Below are positions 1 to 6,669 of a stretch of 10,523 nt of DNA, piece by piece. Both the position numbers and the translations under genes were made by a program. The stretch is from Clostridiales bacterium. Its GTDB lineage: Bacteria > Bacillota > Clostridia > Oscillospirales > Oscillospiraceae. Position 1 is the stretch's first letter. Every line of letters starts with the position of its first letter. The stretch spans positions 1 through 10,523 of the forward strand of contig JAHZEF010000029.1 of NCBI GenBank assembly GCA_019422005.1, read 5' to 3'. A model generated the notes under the pieces. That model saw nothing but the letters and a program-made list of their open reading frames with translations, did not search any database and was not told where the DNA came from.

Positions 1-491
<491 letters not shown>

Positions 492-534
492 GATAAAACT
501 CCTCCGATCACGCCGGTTTTTTGTTCGTGCCCAT

Positions 535-563
535 ATCATAGCACCGCCTGCATGGAAATGCAA
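535..563 (-). promoter_or_regulatory. Probable argG promoter (TTGCAT-17-TATGAT)
   Basis: Read on the minus strand, TTGCAT (plus 558-563) and TATGAT (plus 535-540) are separated by exactly 17 nt, a good match to a housekeeping sigma-A promoter. The predicted start lies about 35-40 nt upstream of the argG ATG, leaving room for the GGAGGAG ribosome-binding site. This is pattern recognition only; no transcript data. Confidence 0.7.
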
Positions 564-572
564 GCAAAAATT

Positions 573-586
573 TGAATAAAAATTCA
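573..586. promoter_or_regulatory. ARG box (ArgR/AhrC operator) upstream of argG
   Basis: TGAATAAAAATTCA at these positions agrees with the core of the Gram-positive arginine repressor operator as I know it (Bacillus AhrC consensus CATGAATAAAAATTCAAG). It lies about 10 bp upstream of the argG -35 hexamer, where bound hexameric repressor could block polymerase. The position next to an arginine biosynthesis gene supports the call. A weaker ARG-like sequence lies about 60 bp further away (645-661), which fits the usual pairing of boxes. Confidence 0.75.
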
Positions 587-689
587 TAAATCTTTCTGAT
601 TATTTTGTTAATATTCAAAAATAAGCCGTATATGCAAAATATAATGAATATACAGTGCATATCCGCCCGCCGGCTGCGCGGCGGGCCGG

Positions 690-719
690 TTGACAGGCCT
701 GCGGCCGGGATGGTACATT
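690..719 (+). promoter_or_regulatory. Possible promoter of the HAD hydrolase gene
   Basis: A perfect TTGACA (690-695) is followed after 18 nt by TACATT (714-719), a four-of-six match to the -10 consensus. This places transcription start roughly 25 nt before the HAD start codon. A GC-rich imperfect hairpin (665-686, seven-base arms around an 8-nt loop) lies immediately upstream of the -35. The -10 is weak, so confidence is moderate. Confidence 0.5.
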
Positions 720-751
720 GGGAGCGAATAAGGAAATGAGGTTGATTCGGA

Positions 752-1423
752 ATGCAGACAACGCTGCACGCCGCGATTTTTGATCTGGACGGCACCATCC
801 TGGACTCCGGCGCCATGTGGGACGGCGTCGCGCCGGCGGTGGTCCGCCGGTTCGGCTATACGCCGAAGGAAACGATCTGTGCCGACACGCTGCCGCTGGG
901 CATGAGGGAATTCGCGCCGTTCTTAAAGGCGGATTACGGGATGTCAGAATCCCTGGAAACCATCGGCGCGGCCATCGAGGAGCTGGTCGCGCGGTATTAT
1001 CTGGGCAGCCCGGCGCTGAAGCCGGGCGCGCTGGCATTCCTGCGCCGCCTGAAGGCGGCCGGCGTGCCGATGGCGGTGGCCACCGCCACGGAGCGCCGCT
1101 TTGCGGAGCCGGCCCTGCGTTCCACCGGCGCGCTGGAGCTGCTGGACGCAGTCCTGACCTGCCCGGAAGTGGGCGCGGGAAAGCGCCGCCCGGACATTTT
1201 CCGTCAGGCGGCCCGGGCGCTGAGCGTCCGGCAGGGCGGCGCCTGGGTGTTTGAGGACGCCCTCTATGCCATGGAGACGGCCAAGGCCGACGGGTTTCCG
1301 GTCTGTGCGGTGGCCGATCCGGCGGCGCAGTTCCAAATGGATGAAATCCGGCGGCTGGCCGACTGCTTCCTGCCGGATTTCCTGCACTGGCAGTCCCTGC
1401 CCTTTGCCGGCCGGCTGGCCTGA
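752..1423 (+). CDS. HAD-superfamily hydrolase, subfamily IA (phosphatase / beta-phosphoglucomutase-like)
   Basis: A 223-residue cytoplasmic haloacid-dehalogenase-type protein, usual length for subfamily IA. Motif I is DLDGT at residues 11-15, giving the nucleophile D11 and the acid/base D13. Motif II is VATAT (109-113). Motif III is the lysine K144 in GAGKRRPD. Motif IV is FEDA (167-170) with E168 and D169 for Mg2+. The segment between motif I and motif II is a helical type-1 cap. These features predict a Mg-dependent phosphatase or phosphomutase acting on a small metabolite; the substrate cannot be read from the sequence. The start is supported by TGAGGT (737-742), 9 nt upstream. The gene is monocistronic: it has a candidate promoter in front and a strong terminator directly behind, and is divergent from argG with no evident functional link. 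Confidence 0.88.
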   Translation: MQTTLHAAIFDLDGTILDSGAMWDGVAPAVVRRFGYTPKETICADTLPLGMREFAPFLKADYGMSESLETIGAAIEELVARYYLGSPALKPGALAFLRRLKAAGVPMAVATATERRFAEPALRSTGALELLDAVLTCPEVGAGKRRPDIFRQAARALSVRQGGAWVFEDALYAMETAKADGFPVCAVADPAAQFQMDEIRRLADCFLPDFLHWQSLPFAGRLA

Positions 1424-1436
1424 AGCGCCGGCACAC

Positions 1437-1470
1437 CCCCGAACCGGGATCCCGGTTCGGGGATTTTTTT
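1437..1470 (+). terminator. Rho-independent terminator of the HAD gene
   Basis: A perfect 26-bp palindrome (CCCCGAACCGG, centre GATC, CCGGTTCGGGG; 1437-1462) is followed by A and seven T residues (1464-1470). It begins 13 nt after the HAD stop codon. This is a classic intrinsic terminator. Confidence 0.93.
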
Positions 1471-1508
1471 GCCTCCGCCCCGGCTTTCAGATGGGACATT
1501 AAAAAACC

Positions 1509-1546
1509 GCGGAAATTTCTCCCCTCAGAAATTCCGCCGCATTTTT
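1509..1546. terminator. Second hairpin, possible bidirectional terminator
   Basis: GCGGAAATTTCT (1509-1520) pairs with AGAAATTCCGC (1527-1537) across a 6-nt loop with one bulged A. On the plus strand the stem is followed by CGCATTTTT. On the minus strand it is followed by GGTTTTTT (plus 1501-1508), so it could terminate in either direction. No minus-strand gene lies immediately to its right, so the minus-strand use is unexplained. It may insulate the ABC cassette from HAD read-through. Confidence 0.5.
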
Positions 1547-1593
1547 CAAAAATTATTGGTCAAATTGCCTTGTTTTTTAAAAACTTAAAAAAG

Positions 1594-1656
1594 TTTTTTG
1601 TATATTAAATATAATATATTGTGAATTTTTCATGAATTGTAGAATCTGGATTCTAC
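1594..1656 (+). promoter_or_regulatory. Promoter region and candidate operator of the ROK/ABC cassette
   Basis: This very AT-rich stretch contains a perfect -10 TATAAT (1610-1615); no good -35 is visible at 17 nt, the nearest candidate being TTAAAA (1585-1590) with a long 19-nt spacer. About 25 nt after the predicted start lies a perfect inverted repeat, GTAGAATC-TG-GATTCTAC (1639-1656). An 18-bp two-fold symmetric site downstream of the start and ahead of a ROK regulator gene is what an autoregulatory operator would look like; that role is inferred. The intergenic interval 1424-1737 otherwise holds only the two hairpins described separately and an A/T-only hairpin (1579-1598). Confidence 0.55.
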
Positions 1657-1737
1657 CCGTGCTCCGTGATAAACTGAACTTGAAAAACGGGGCGGCGGCC
1701 TTGTTTTATAAATGTCCTTAAAAAAGGCTGAGACGGA

Positions 1738-2784
1738 ATGACAAAACCATTGACCGGACAATCCAGTACGATCAAGCGGGTCAATGTTGCCCTGGTAAAA
1801 GACGCGCTGCGTCTGCGCGGCACTGCGACGCGGCGGGAGCTGGCGGAGGCTACGCAGCTGAGCCAGCCCACAGTCAACGCAATCATCCGGGCGCTCTGCG
1901 CCGAAAACGAAGTGGTCTGCCGCGGCGCGGCGCTGTCCAGCGGCGGGCGGCGGGCGGAACTGTACGCGTTGAACCACGAAAGCCTCTGTGTGGCGGTGGT
2001 GCTGGCGCTGTCCGACCGGCTGGAATTCGCCGTCACAGACGCCAGGTGCGCCATATTGGATCACGGCCGGGCGCCGGTGGTGCAGATGTGCCCCTATCCG
2101 GAGCAGATCTGCGCGCTGGCCGCGCGCCTGATGGAGCATTATCCGAACGTCCGCGTGGCGGCCGTGGGGATCCAGAGCGCGGTGGGCGTGCGGGGGGAGC
2201 TGTTCGCCGCGCCGCAGCTGCCGCATCTGGAGCGGACCGACCTGCGGCGGACGCTGGAAAAGGAGCTGCCCATCCCGGTTGTGGTGGAGAACGACGTCAA
2301 TATGCGCGCGCTGGGCTATTACCGGATGGAGCTGGCCGGAAAGACGGACGCCATGGCATATCTGCACCTGAGCACCGGCCTGGGCGCGGGCGTGATTCTG
2401 GGCGGGCGCGTCCACCGCGGGTTTTCCAATTTCAGCGGAGAGGTCAGCTTCCTCTCCTGCGGCGACGCGTATCCCGGCGGCACGCTGGAGGAGACGCTGG
2501 TCCGCACGCCGGACGAGGGCCTGCGGGCGCAGCTGCTCAGCCGGCTGGCCATGAGCCTGATCTGCGTGCTCAACCCGCCGTTCCTGGTGCTGGGCGGCAG
2601 CCGCATCACGGCGCAGACCGTGGAACAGGTAAACAGCCTGTGCCTGCAGCAGCTGCCCAAGGGCGTCGCCCCGCACTTTCTCTATGCAGGCGACGAAACG
2701 CGTTACTTATACAGCGGGCTCTCCTATTCGGCGCAGGAGCTGATCGACACCGAGCTGCGGCTCGTCCGGTCCGGAGAGGCGTAG
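1738..2784 (+). CDS. ROK-family transcriptional regulator (probable sugar-responsive repressor)
   Basis: A 348-residue protein with the NagC/XylR-type layout. An N-terminal winged helix-turn-helix (about residues 12-60; recognition region around LSQPTVNAIIRAL) is followed by the SGGRR linker (68-72) and a ROK sugar-kinase-like domain to the end. Family blocks seen are VENDVNMRALG (183-193), STGLGAGVILGGRVHRG (212-228) and GEVSF (234-238). The kinase-type phosphate loop (DLGGTK) is absent, and the zinc-binding CxCGxxGC cluster and the His of the usual GEIGH are missing. It is therefore probably a ligand sensor without kinase activity. The ribosome-binding site is weak (AAAGG around 1724). The ABC transporter genes follow 24-33 nt downstream on the same strand, so its likely job is to control that cassette in response to the imported sugar or a derivative. 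Confidence 0.87.
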   Translation: MTKPLTGQSSTIKRVNVALVKDALRLRGTATRRELAEATQLSQPTVNAIIRALCAENEVVCRGAALSSGGRRAELYALNHESLCVAVVLALSDRLEFAVTDARCAILDHGRAPVVQMCPYPEQICALAARLMEHYPNVRVAAVGIQSAVGVRGELFAAPQLPHLERTDLRRTLEKELPIPVVVENDVNMRALGYYRMELAGKTDAMAYLHLSTGLGAGVILGGRVHRGFSNFSGEVSFLSCGDAYPGGTLEETLVRTPDEGLRAQLLSRLAMSLICVLNPPFLVLGGSRITAQTVEQVNSLCLQQLPKGVAPHFLYAGDETRYLYSGLSYSAQELIDTELRLVRSGEA

Positions 2785-2817
2785 CCCGGGGCATTTTATC
2801 AAAGGAGCGTGACAACT

Positions 2818-4314
2818 GTGAGTGAACCCAGGGTGCCCATTTTGGAAATGCGGGGAATCACCAAGCGGTTTCCCGGCGTGCTGGCGCTGAACCAGGTGGA
2901 CCTGACCGTCTATCCCGGCCAGGTGCTGGCGCTGGTGGGCGAAAACGGCGCGGGGAAATCCACGCTGATGAAGATCCTGTCCGGCGTCCACCAGATGGAC
3001 GAAGGCGAAATCCGGATCGACGGCAAGCCGGTGCGGATCACCGACCCGCTGACATCCCAGCTTATGGGGATCAGCATCATTTATCAGGAACTCAACGTCC
3101 TGGACAATATGAACATCGCCGAAAACATCTTCCTCGGCCGTGAGCAGCGGAAAAACCGCGTGTTCGCGGACAAGCGCCGGATGCACAGCGAGGCCCGCAG
3201 GCTGCTGGATGAGGTGGGGCTGAACCTGGATACCTGGAGCATGGTGCGGGATCTCTCCACTGCGCAGAAGCAGATGATCGAGGTGGCCAAGGCGCTGTCC
3301 TTCCAGTCCAAGATCATCATCATGGACGAACCCACCTCCTCGCTCACCGAGACGGAGACCGAAACGCTGTTCGGCATTGTCCGGAAGCTGCGGGACAAGG
3401 GCGTCGCCATCGTCTTCATCTCGCACAAGCTGGCTGAGATTTTCGCCATTTCCGACGAAGTGGCGGTTCTGCGGGACGGCGTCAGCGCCGGCCGCATGCG
3501 CACCGCCGACTGTACGGAAAACGACATTGTGAACGCCATGGTCGGACGCGACGTGGAAAACCTCTTCGCCAAGGAGCCGGCCGAAATCGGCGGCGTGGTG
3601 CTGGAGGTGCGGGGCCTGAGCACCAAGGGCTTCCTGCAGGACATCAGCTTCGACCTGCACGCCGGCGAGATCCTGGGCTTTGCCGGGCTGGTGGGCGCCG
3701 GCCGCAGCGAAGTGATGCGGGCCGTGTTCGGTATCGACAAGCGGGAATCCGGCGAGATCTACGTCAAGGGCAAAAAGGTCCGGATTGCGTCCCCGAAGGA
3801 CGCGCTGCGCTGCCGCATGGGCTTTGTCCCGGAGGACCGCAAATCCCAGGGGCTGGTGCTGGGCATGAACGTCCGGCAGAATACGACGCTGGCCGCCCTG
3901 CGGCAGGTTGCAAACGGCGCCGGCTTCCTCAGCGCCCGGCTGGAGAATGAGATGACCGATCAGTTCGTCAAGGCGCTGGAAGTCAAAACGCCGTCCAACG
4001 AGCAGCGGGTGCAGAACCTCTCCGGCGGGAACCAGCAGAAAGTGGTCATCGCCAAATGGCTGGCCAACAGTCCGGATATCCTGATCCTGGACGAACCGAC
4101 CCGCGGCATCGACGTGGGCGCCAAATCCGAAATCCACGAACTGATGAGCCAGCTGGCCCGCCGGGGTGTGGCAATCATCATGATTTCATCCGAGCTGCCC
4201 GAGGTGCTGGGCATGTCCGACCGGATTGTCGTCATGCATGAAGGACGAATCAAGGGCGTCCTCCCGCGGGGCGAGGCCGATCAGGTCTCCATCATGAAAA
4301 TGGCCGTTTCCTGA
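2818..4314 (+). CDS. Sugar ABC transporter ATPase, two nucleotide-binding domains (RbsA/MglA family)
   Basis: About 498 residues, the usual size for the double-domain carbohydrate-uptake ATPases, which power the membrane permease from the cytoplasmic face. Domain 1 has Walker A GENGAGKST (41-49), Q-loop IYQE (Q90), signature LSTAQ (146-150), Walker B IIIMDEP (166-172) and H-loop His203. Domain 2 has the degenerate Walker A LVGAGRSE typical of this family, an intact LSGGNQQK signature and Walker B ILILDEPTRGID. Both GTG 2809 and GTG 2818 are in frame. AAAGGAG (2801-2807) is only 1 nt from the first but 10 nt from the second, so I chose 2818. It follows the regulator closely and is followed after 36 nt by the permease. 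The pentose or hexose specificity cannot be read from this subunit. Confidence 0.95.
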   Translation: MSEPRVPILEMRGITKRFPGVLALNQVDLTVYPGQVLALVGENGAGKSTLMKILSGVHQMDEGEIRIDGKPVRITDPLTSQLMGISIIYQELNVLDNMNIAENIFLGREQRKNRVFADKRRMHSEARRLLDEVGLNLDTWSMVRDLSTAQKQMIEVAKALSFQSKIIIMDEPTSSLTETETETLFGIVRKLRDKGVAIVFISHKLAEIFAISDEVAVLRDGVSAGRMRTADCTENDIVNAMVGRDVENLFAKEPAEIGGVVLEVRGLSTKGFLQDISFDLHAGEILGFAGLVGAGRSEVMRAVFGIDKRESGEIYVKGKKVRIASPKDALRCRMGFVPEDRKSQGLVLGMNVRQNTTLAALRQVANGAGFLSARLENEMTDQFVKALEVKTPSNEQRVQNLSGGNQQKVVIAKWLANSPDILILDEPTRGIDVGAKSEIHELMSQLARRGVAIIMISSELPEVLGMSDRIVVMHEGRIKGVLPRGEADQVSIMKMAVS

Positions 4315-4350
4315 GGCGCGTTCGACTTTGTACAGAAAGGACCTGGAATT

Positions 4351-5313
4351 ATGAAAAACGATGTAAAGCGCGGCGGCACGCTCCGGCTGTTCAAAAACTC
4401 CACCTTCTCCATTTTCCTGATTCTGCTGCTGATGTGCATCATCACCGCCATCGCAGAACCTGCATTTCTGAAAATCTCCAACATTTTGTCCACGGCGCGT
4501 TCCTTCTCCGCCATCGCCATCGCCGGCATCGGCGTGCTGATGATCATCATCACCGGCGGCATTGACCTCTCCATCGGCTCCGTCTACGGGCTGGCCGGCG
4601 TGATCTCCGCATTCTGCTGCAGCCTGTTCGGCATGCCGGTCTGGATCGCCATGATCCTCGGCGTGCTGTCCGGCGCCGTCTTCGGCGCGCTCAACGGCCT
4701 GATGGTGGTTTACTGCAAGCTGCCGCCCTTCATTGCCACGCTGGGCACCATGCAGATTGCCCGCGGCCTGTGCACCATTCTGACGCAGGGCTATCCCGTC
4801 TCCAACCTGCCCTCGGGCTACATGTTCCTGGGCCAGGGGGAGTTCCTGCACATTCCCATGGCCATCTGGTGCATGGTGGTCATCGCGGTGATTTTTGCGG
4901 TGTTCCTCAACCGGACCGTCACCGGCCGCCGGATTTTTGCCATGGGCGGCAACGCCGAGTCCACCCGGATTTCCGGCATCAACACCAAGGCGCTGACCGT
5001 GCTGGTTTATACGCTGGGCGCGGCCCTGGGCTCCTTTGCCGGCGTGATCACCGCCTCCAAGCTGGGCGTCGGCCAGCCCACTGCCGGCAACGGCTTTGAA
5101 ATGGACGCCATTGCCGCGGTCGTGATCGGCGGCGCGTCGCTCAGCGGCGGCGAGGGATCCGTACTGGGCACGATCATCGGCGCCGCCATCATCGGCGTCC
5201 TGCGCAACGCCCTGGTGCTGCTGCGTGTGGATTCCTACTGGCAGACCCTGATCATGGGCGTTGTGATCATTGCCGCCGTTACCGCCGACCAGCTGCGGAA
5301 AAACGGCAAATAA
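4351..5313 (+). CDS. Sugar ABC transporter permease (RbsC/BPD_transp_2 family)
   Basis: A 320-residue very hydrophobic protein with roughly eight to ten membrane segments, the first at about residues 17-35. Family landmarks are GGIDLSIGS (69-77), the cytoplasmic coupling segment around MGGNAESTRISGI (198-210) and the C-terminal block AVVIGGASLSGGEGS (256-270). This is the ribose-type permease that forms a homodimer with the double-domain ATPase. AAAGGA (4336-4341) lies 9 nt before the ATG. It sits between the ATPase and binding-protein genes in one transcription unit, so the complete importer consists of the three neighbouring products. Exact substrate unknown. Confidence 0.95.
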   Translation: MKNDVKRGGTLRLFKNSTFSIFLILLLMCIITAIAEPAFLKISNILSTARSFSAIAIAGIGVLMIIITGGIDLSIGSVYGLAGVISAFCCSLFGMPVWIAMILGVLSGAVFGALNGLMVVYCKLPPFIATLGTMQIARGLCTILTQGYPVSNLPSGYMFLGQGEFLHIPMAIWCMVVIAVIFAVFLNRTVTGRRIFAMGGNAESTRISGINTKALTVLVYTLGAALGSFAGVITASKLGVGQPTAGNGFEMDAIAAVVIGGASLSGGEGSVLGTIIGAAIIGVLRNALVLLRVDSYWQTLIMGVVIIAAVTADQLRKNGK

Positions 5314-5323
5314 CACGGTTTGC

Positions 5324-5362
5324 ACCCGCCCTGCGGGTCAAATAAATCATTTCGTCACGAAA
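5324..5362 (+). other. Two small hairpins in the leader of the binding-protein gene
   Basis: ACCCGC (5324-5329) pairs with GCGGGT (5333-5338) over a 3-nt loop, and TTTCG (5350-5354) pairs with CGAAA (5358-5362) over TCA. They lie in the 67-nt gap between permease and binding protein. No T-tract follows the first, so it is not an obvious terminator. Such structures inside binding-protein operons can stabilise or separate the downstream transcript; here this is only an inference. Confidence 0.35.
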
Positions 5363-5380
5363 CAAGGAGGAGAACTGTAA

Positions 5381-6379
5381 ATGAAGAAGATTCTTTGCAT
5401 CATCCTGGCTCTGACCCTGCTTCTTGTCTGCATCGGCTGCGCGAAATCCGAAGACGGCGGCGCGTCCGGCGGAAAAGAAGACGTCACCATCGCCGTCATC
5501 GGCCAGCAGACCGGCAACGTGGTGTTCCTGCCGGCGCAGGAGGGCGCGGAACAGGCCGGAAAGGACCTGGGCATCACAGTGGACTGGCAGTCTCCCATCC
5601 GCGCGGAGGCGGAGCTGCAGAATGAGATCATGAACAACCTGATCGACCTGGGCGTGGACGGCATCGCCATTTCCTGCACCACCGGCGACGCGCTGAAGGA
5701 TGTGATCGACCGGGCGCTGAGCGAGGGCATCAAGGTATCCTGCTACGACGTGGACTCCCCCGATTCCGGCCGCCTGTTCTATGCCGGCACGGAAAACTAC
5801 AAGGCCGGCTATACCTGCGGCGAATACATGATTGAGCTGTTCAAGGATTCCGGCCTGGAAACCGTCCGCGTGGCGCAGCTGGAGGGGATTCCCGGGGCCA
5901 ACGACATTGAGGCCCGGAAGCAGGGCTTCGCCGACGCCATCAAGGATACCAACATCGAGGTGGTCTATTCCTATCCCTGCAACGACGACGCCGATAAGGC
6001 CATCGAGGGCGTGGAGGCCTATACCCGCGCTTCCGGCGAGGAAATCGACGCCTGGTTTATGGCCGGCGGCTGGCCGTACTGCGTCAACCCCGACGCCATG
6101 CCGGAGCTCAACGCCTGGAAGCTGTCCGATCCCAGCCACAAGGTGGTGACGGTGGACATCTTCCCCGATACCACGCCGGCGTTCTTTGAAAAGGGCGTCC
6201 TGGACGTGGCCGTGGGCCAGAGCTTCTACGACATGGGCTACAAGTCCGTGGAAGCGCTGTATCAGCTGATCCAGGGCGAGGAGCTGGACGCGCCGGTGGA
6301 CGAGTCCTTCGGCTGCCCGTTCATCAATACCGGCGTGCAGATCGCCACGGCGGAAAATTATGCGGAAGTCATCGGCTGA
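5381..6379 (+). CDS. Sugar ABC transporter substrate-binding lipoprotein (periplasmic-binding-protein type 1, RbsB-like)
   Basis: A 332-residue secreted lipoprotein. MKK followed by a hydrophobic stretch and CIGC (17-20) forms a signal peptide II with lipidated Cys20; the -3 residue is Cys rather than the usual Leu. After a Gly/Ser-rich linker the type-1 sugar-binding fold begins at VTIAVIGQQTG (about 35). Family segments include IMNNLIDLGVDGIAISC, YDVDSPDSGRLFYAGTENYKAGY and DVAVGQSFYDMGYKSVEAL. These match ribose/rhamnose/autoinducer-2-like binding proteins. AAGGAGG (5364-5370) lies 10 nt before the ATG. It is the last gene of the cassette, capturing substrate outside the membrane and delivering it to the permease. 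The ligand is unknown; the nearby keto-deoxy sugar acid genes suggest a sugar acid or amino sugar acid, by inference only. Confidence 0.94.
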   Translation: MKKILCIILALTLLLVCIGCAKSEDGGASGGKEDVTIAVIGQQTGNVVFLPAQEGAEQAGKDLGITVDWQSPIRAEAELQNEIMNNLIDLGVDGIAISCTTGDALKDVIDRALSEGIKVSCYDVDSPDSGRLFYAGTENYKAGYTCGEYMIELFKDSGLETVRVAQLEGIPGANDIEARKQGFADAIKDTNIEVVYSYPCNDDADKAIEGVEAYTRASGEEIDAWFMAGGWPYCVNPDAMPELNAWKLSDPSHKVVTVDIFPDTTPAFFEKGVLDVAVGQSFYDMGYKSVEALYQLIQGEELDAPVDESFGCPFINTGVQIATAENYAEVIG

Positions 6380-6456
6380 CATGCCGGTCTCCGCAGCAAA
6401 AAAACAGCCGGGCCGCAAAGGCGTGCCCTCACAGGGGTATCTCCAAAATGAAAGGG

Positions 6457-6490
6457 AAGGCAGGTATTGCGGCAGCAATACCTGCCTTTT
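6457..6490. terminator. Hairpin 1 of the convergent junction, likely terminator of the ABC cassette
   Basis: A perfect 14-bp stem, AAGGCAGGTATTGC (6457-6470) and GCAATACCTGCCTT (6475-6488), closes a GGCA loop and runs into TTTT (6487-6490). It is the first strong hairpin about 80 nt after the binding-protein stop codon. The T-run is short, so termination efficiency is uncertain; the plus-strand direction is favoured. Confidence 0.65.
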
Positions 6491-6491
6491 C

Positions 6492-6619
6492 CTGTCAGTG
6501 AACGCCAGCGGCGATATCGGCGCCGTTCGCTTACAGAAGAGGGCCCGGCGCAAAATGGAAGCATTTTGCGCCGGGCCCTTTCGGCAGGCCGGAACGAAAC
6601 CGCCCGAAAGGGCGGTTTC
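6492..6619. repeat. Cluster of three further hairpins in the convergent intergenic region
   Basis: Hairpin 2: CTGTCAGTGAACG (6492-6504) pairs imperfectly with CGTTCGCTTACAG (6524-6536) around a centre containing the palindrome CGATATCG. Hairpin 3: a perfect 17-bp stem, GGGCCCGGCGCAAAATG (6541-6557) with CATTTTGCGCCGGGCCC (6562-6578), loop GAAG. Hairpin 4: a perfect 10-bp stem, GAAACCGCCC (6596-6605) with GGGCGGTTTC (6610-6619), loop GAAA, the first hairpin reached by minus-strand transcription from the aldolase gene. The interval 6380-6669 has no convincing gene. The order of near-perfect stems resembles a composite intergenic repeat; whether it recurs in the genome cannot be seen here. Confidence 0.7.
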
Positions 6620-6669
6620 ATTTGCAGGGAATGGGAAAAGGGTGAATTTGGGGAAAGCAAATAAGAGGC

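Noticed and set aside
665..686. GC-rich hairpin upstream of the HAD promoter considered as a terminator
   Set aside because: No T-run follows on either strand and no gene ends here; it may simply reflect local GC-rich sequence.
615..1499. 294-codon minus-strand open frame over the HAD gene
   Set aside because: Pro/Arg/Ala-rich low-complexity translation, runs through the terminator palindrome and the promoter region, and lies opposite a clear HAD hydrolase.
1579..1598. AAAAACTT/AAGTTTTT inverted repeat considered as a regulatory hairpin
   Set aside because: It consists almost only of A and T in an A/T-rich promoter, so the symmetry is likely by chance and the stem would be weak.
2809..2817. 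Upstream GTG as start of the ATPase gene
   Set aside because: AAAGGAG ends only 1 nt before it, too close for initiation; the in-frame GTG at 2818 has a workable 10-nt spacing.
2707..6553. Long minus-strand open frames (about 476, 379 and 424 codons) opposite the ABC transporter genes
   Set aside because: They are antisense shadows of GC-rich genes with strong family matches on the plus strand. Their translations are His/Asp/Gly/Gln-rich with no recognisable domain.
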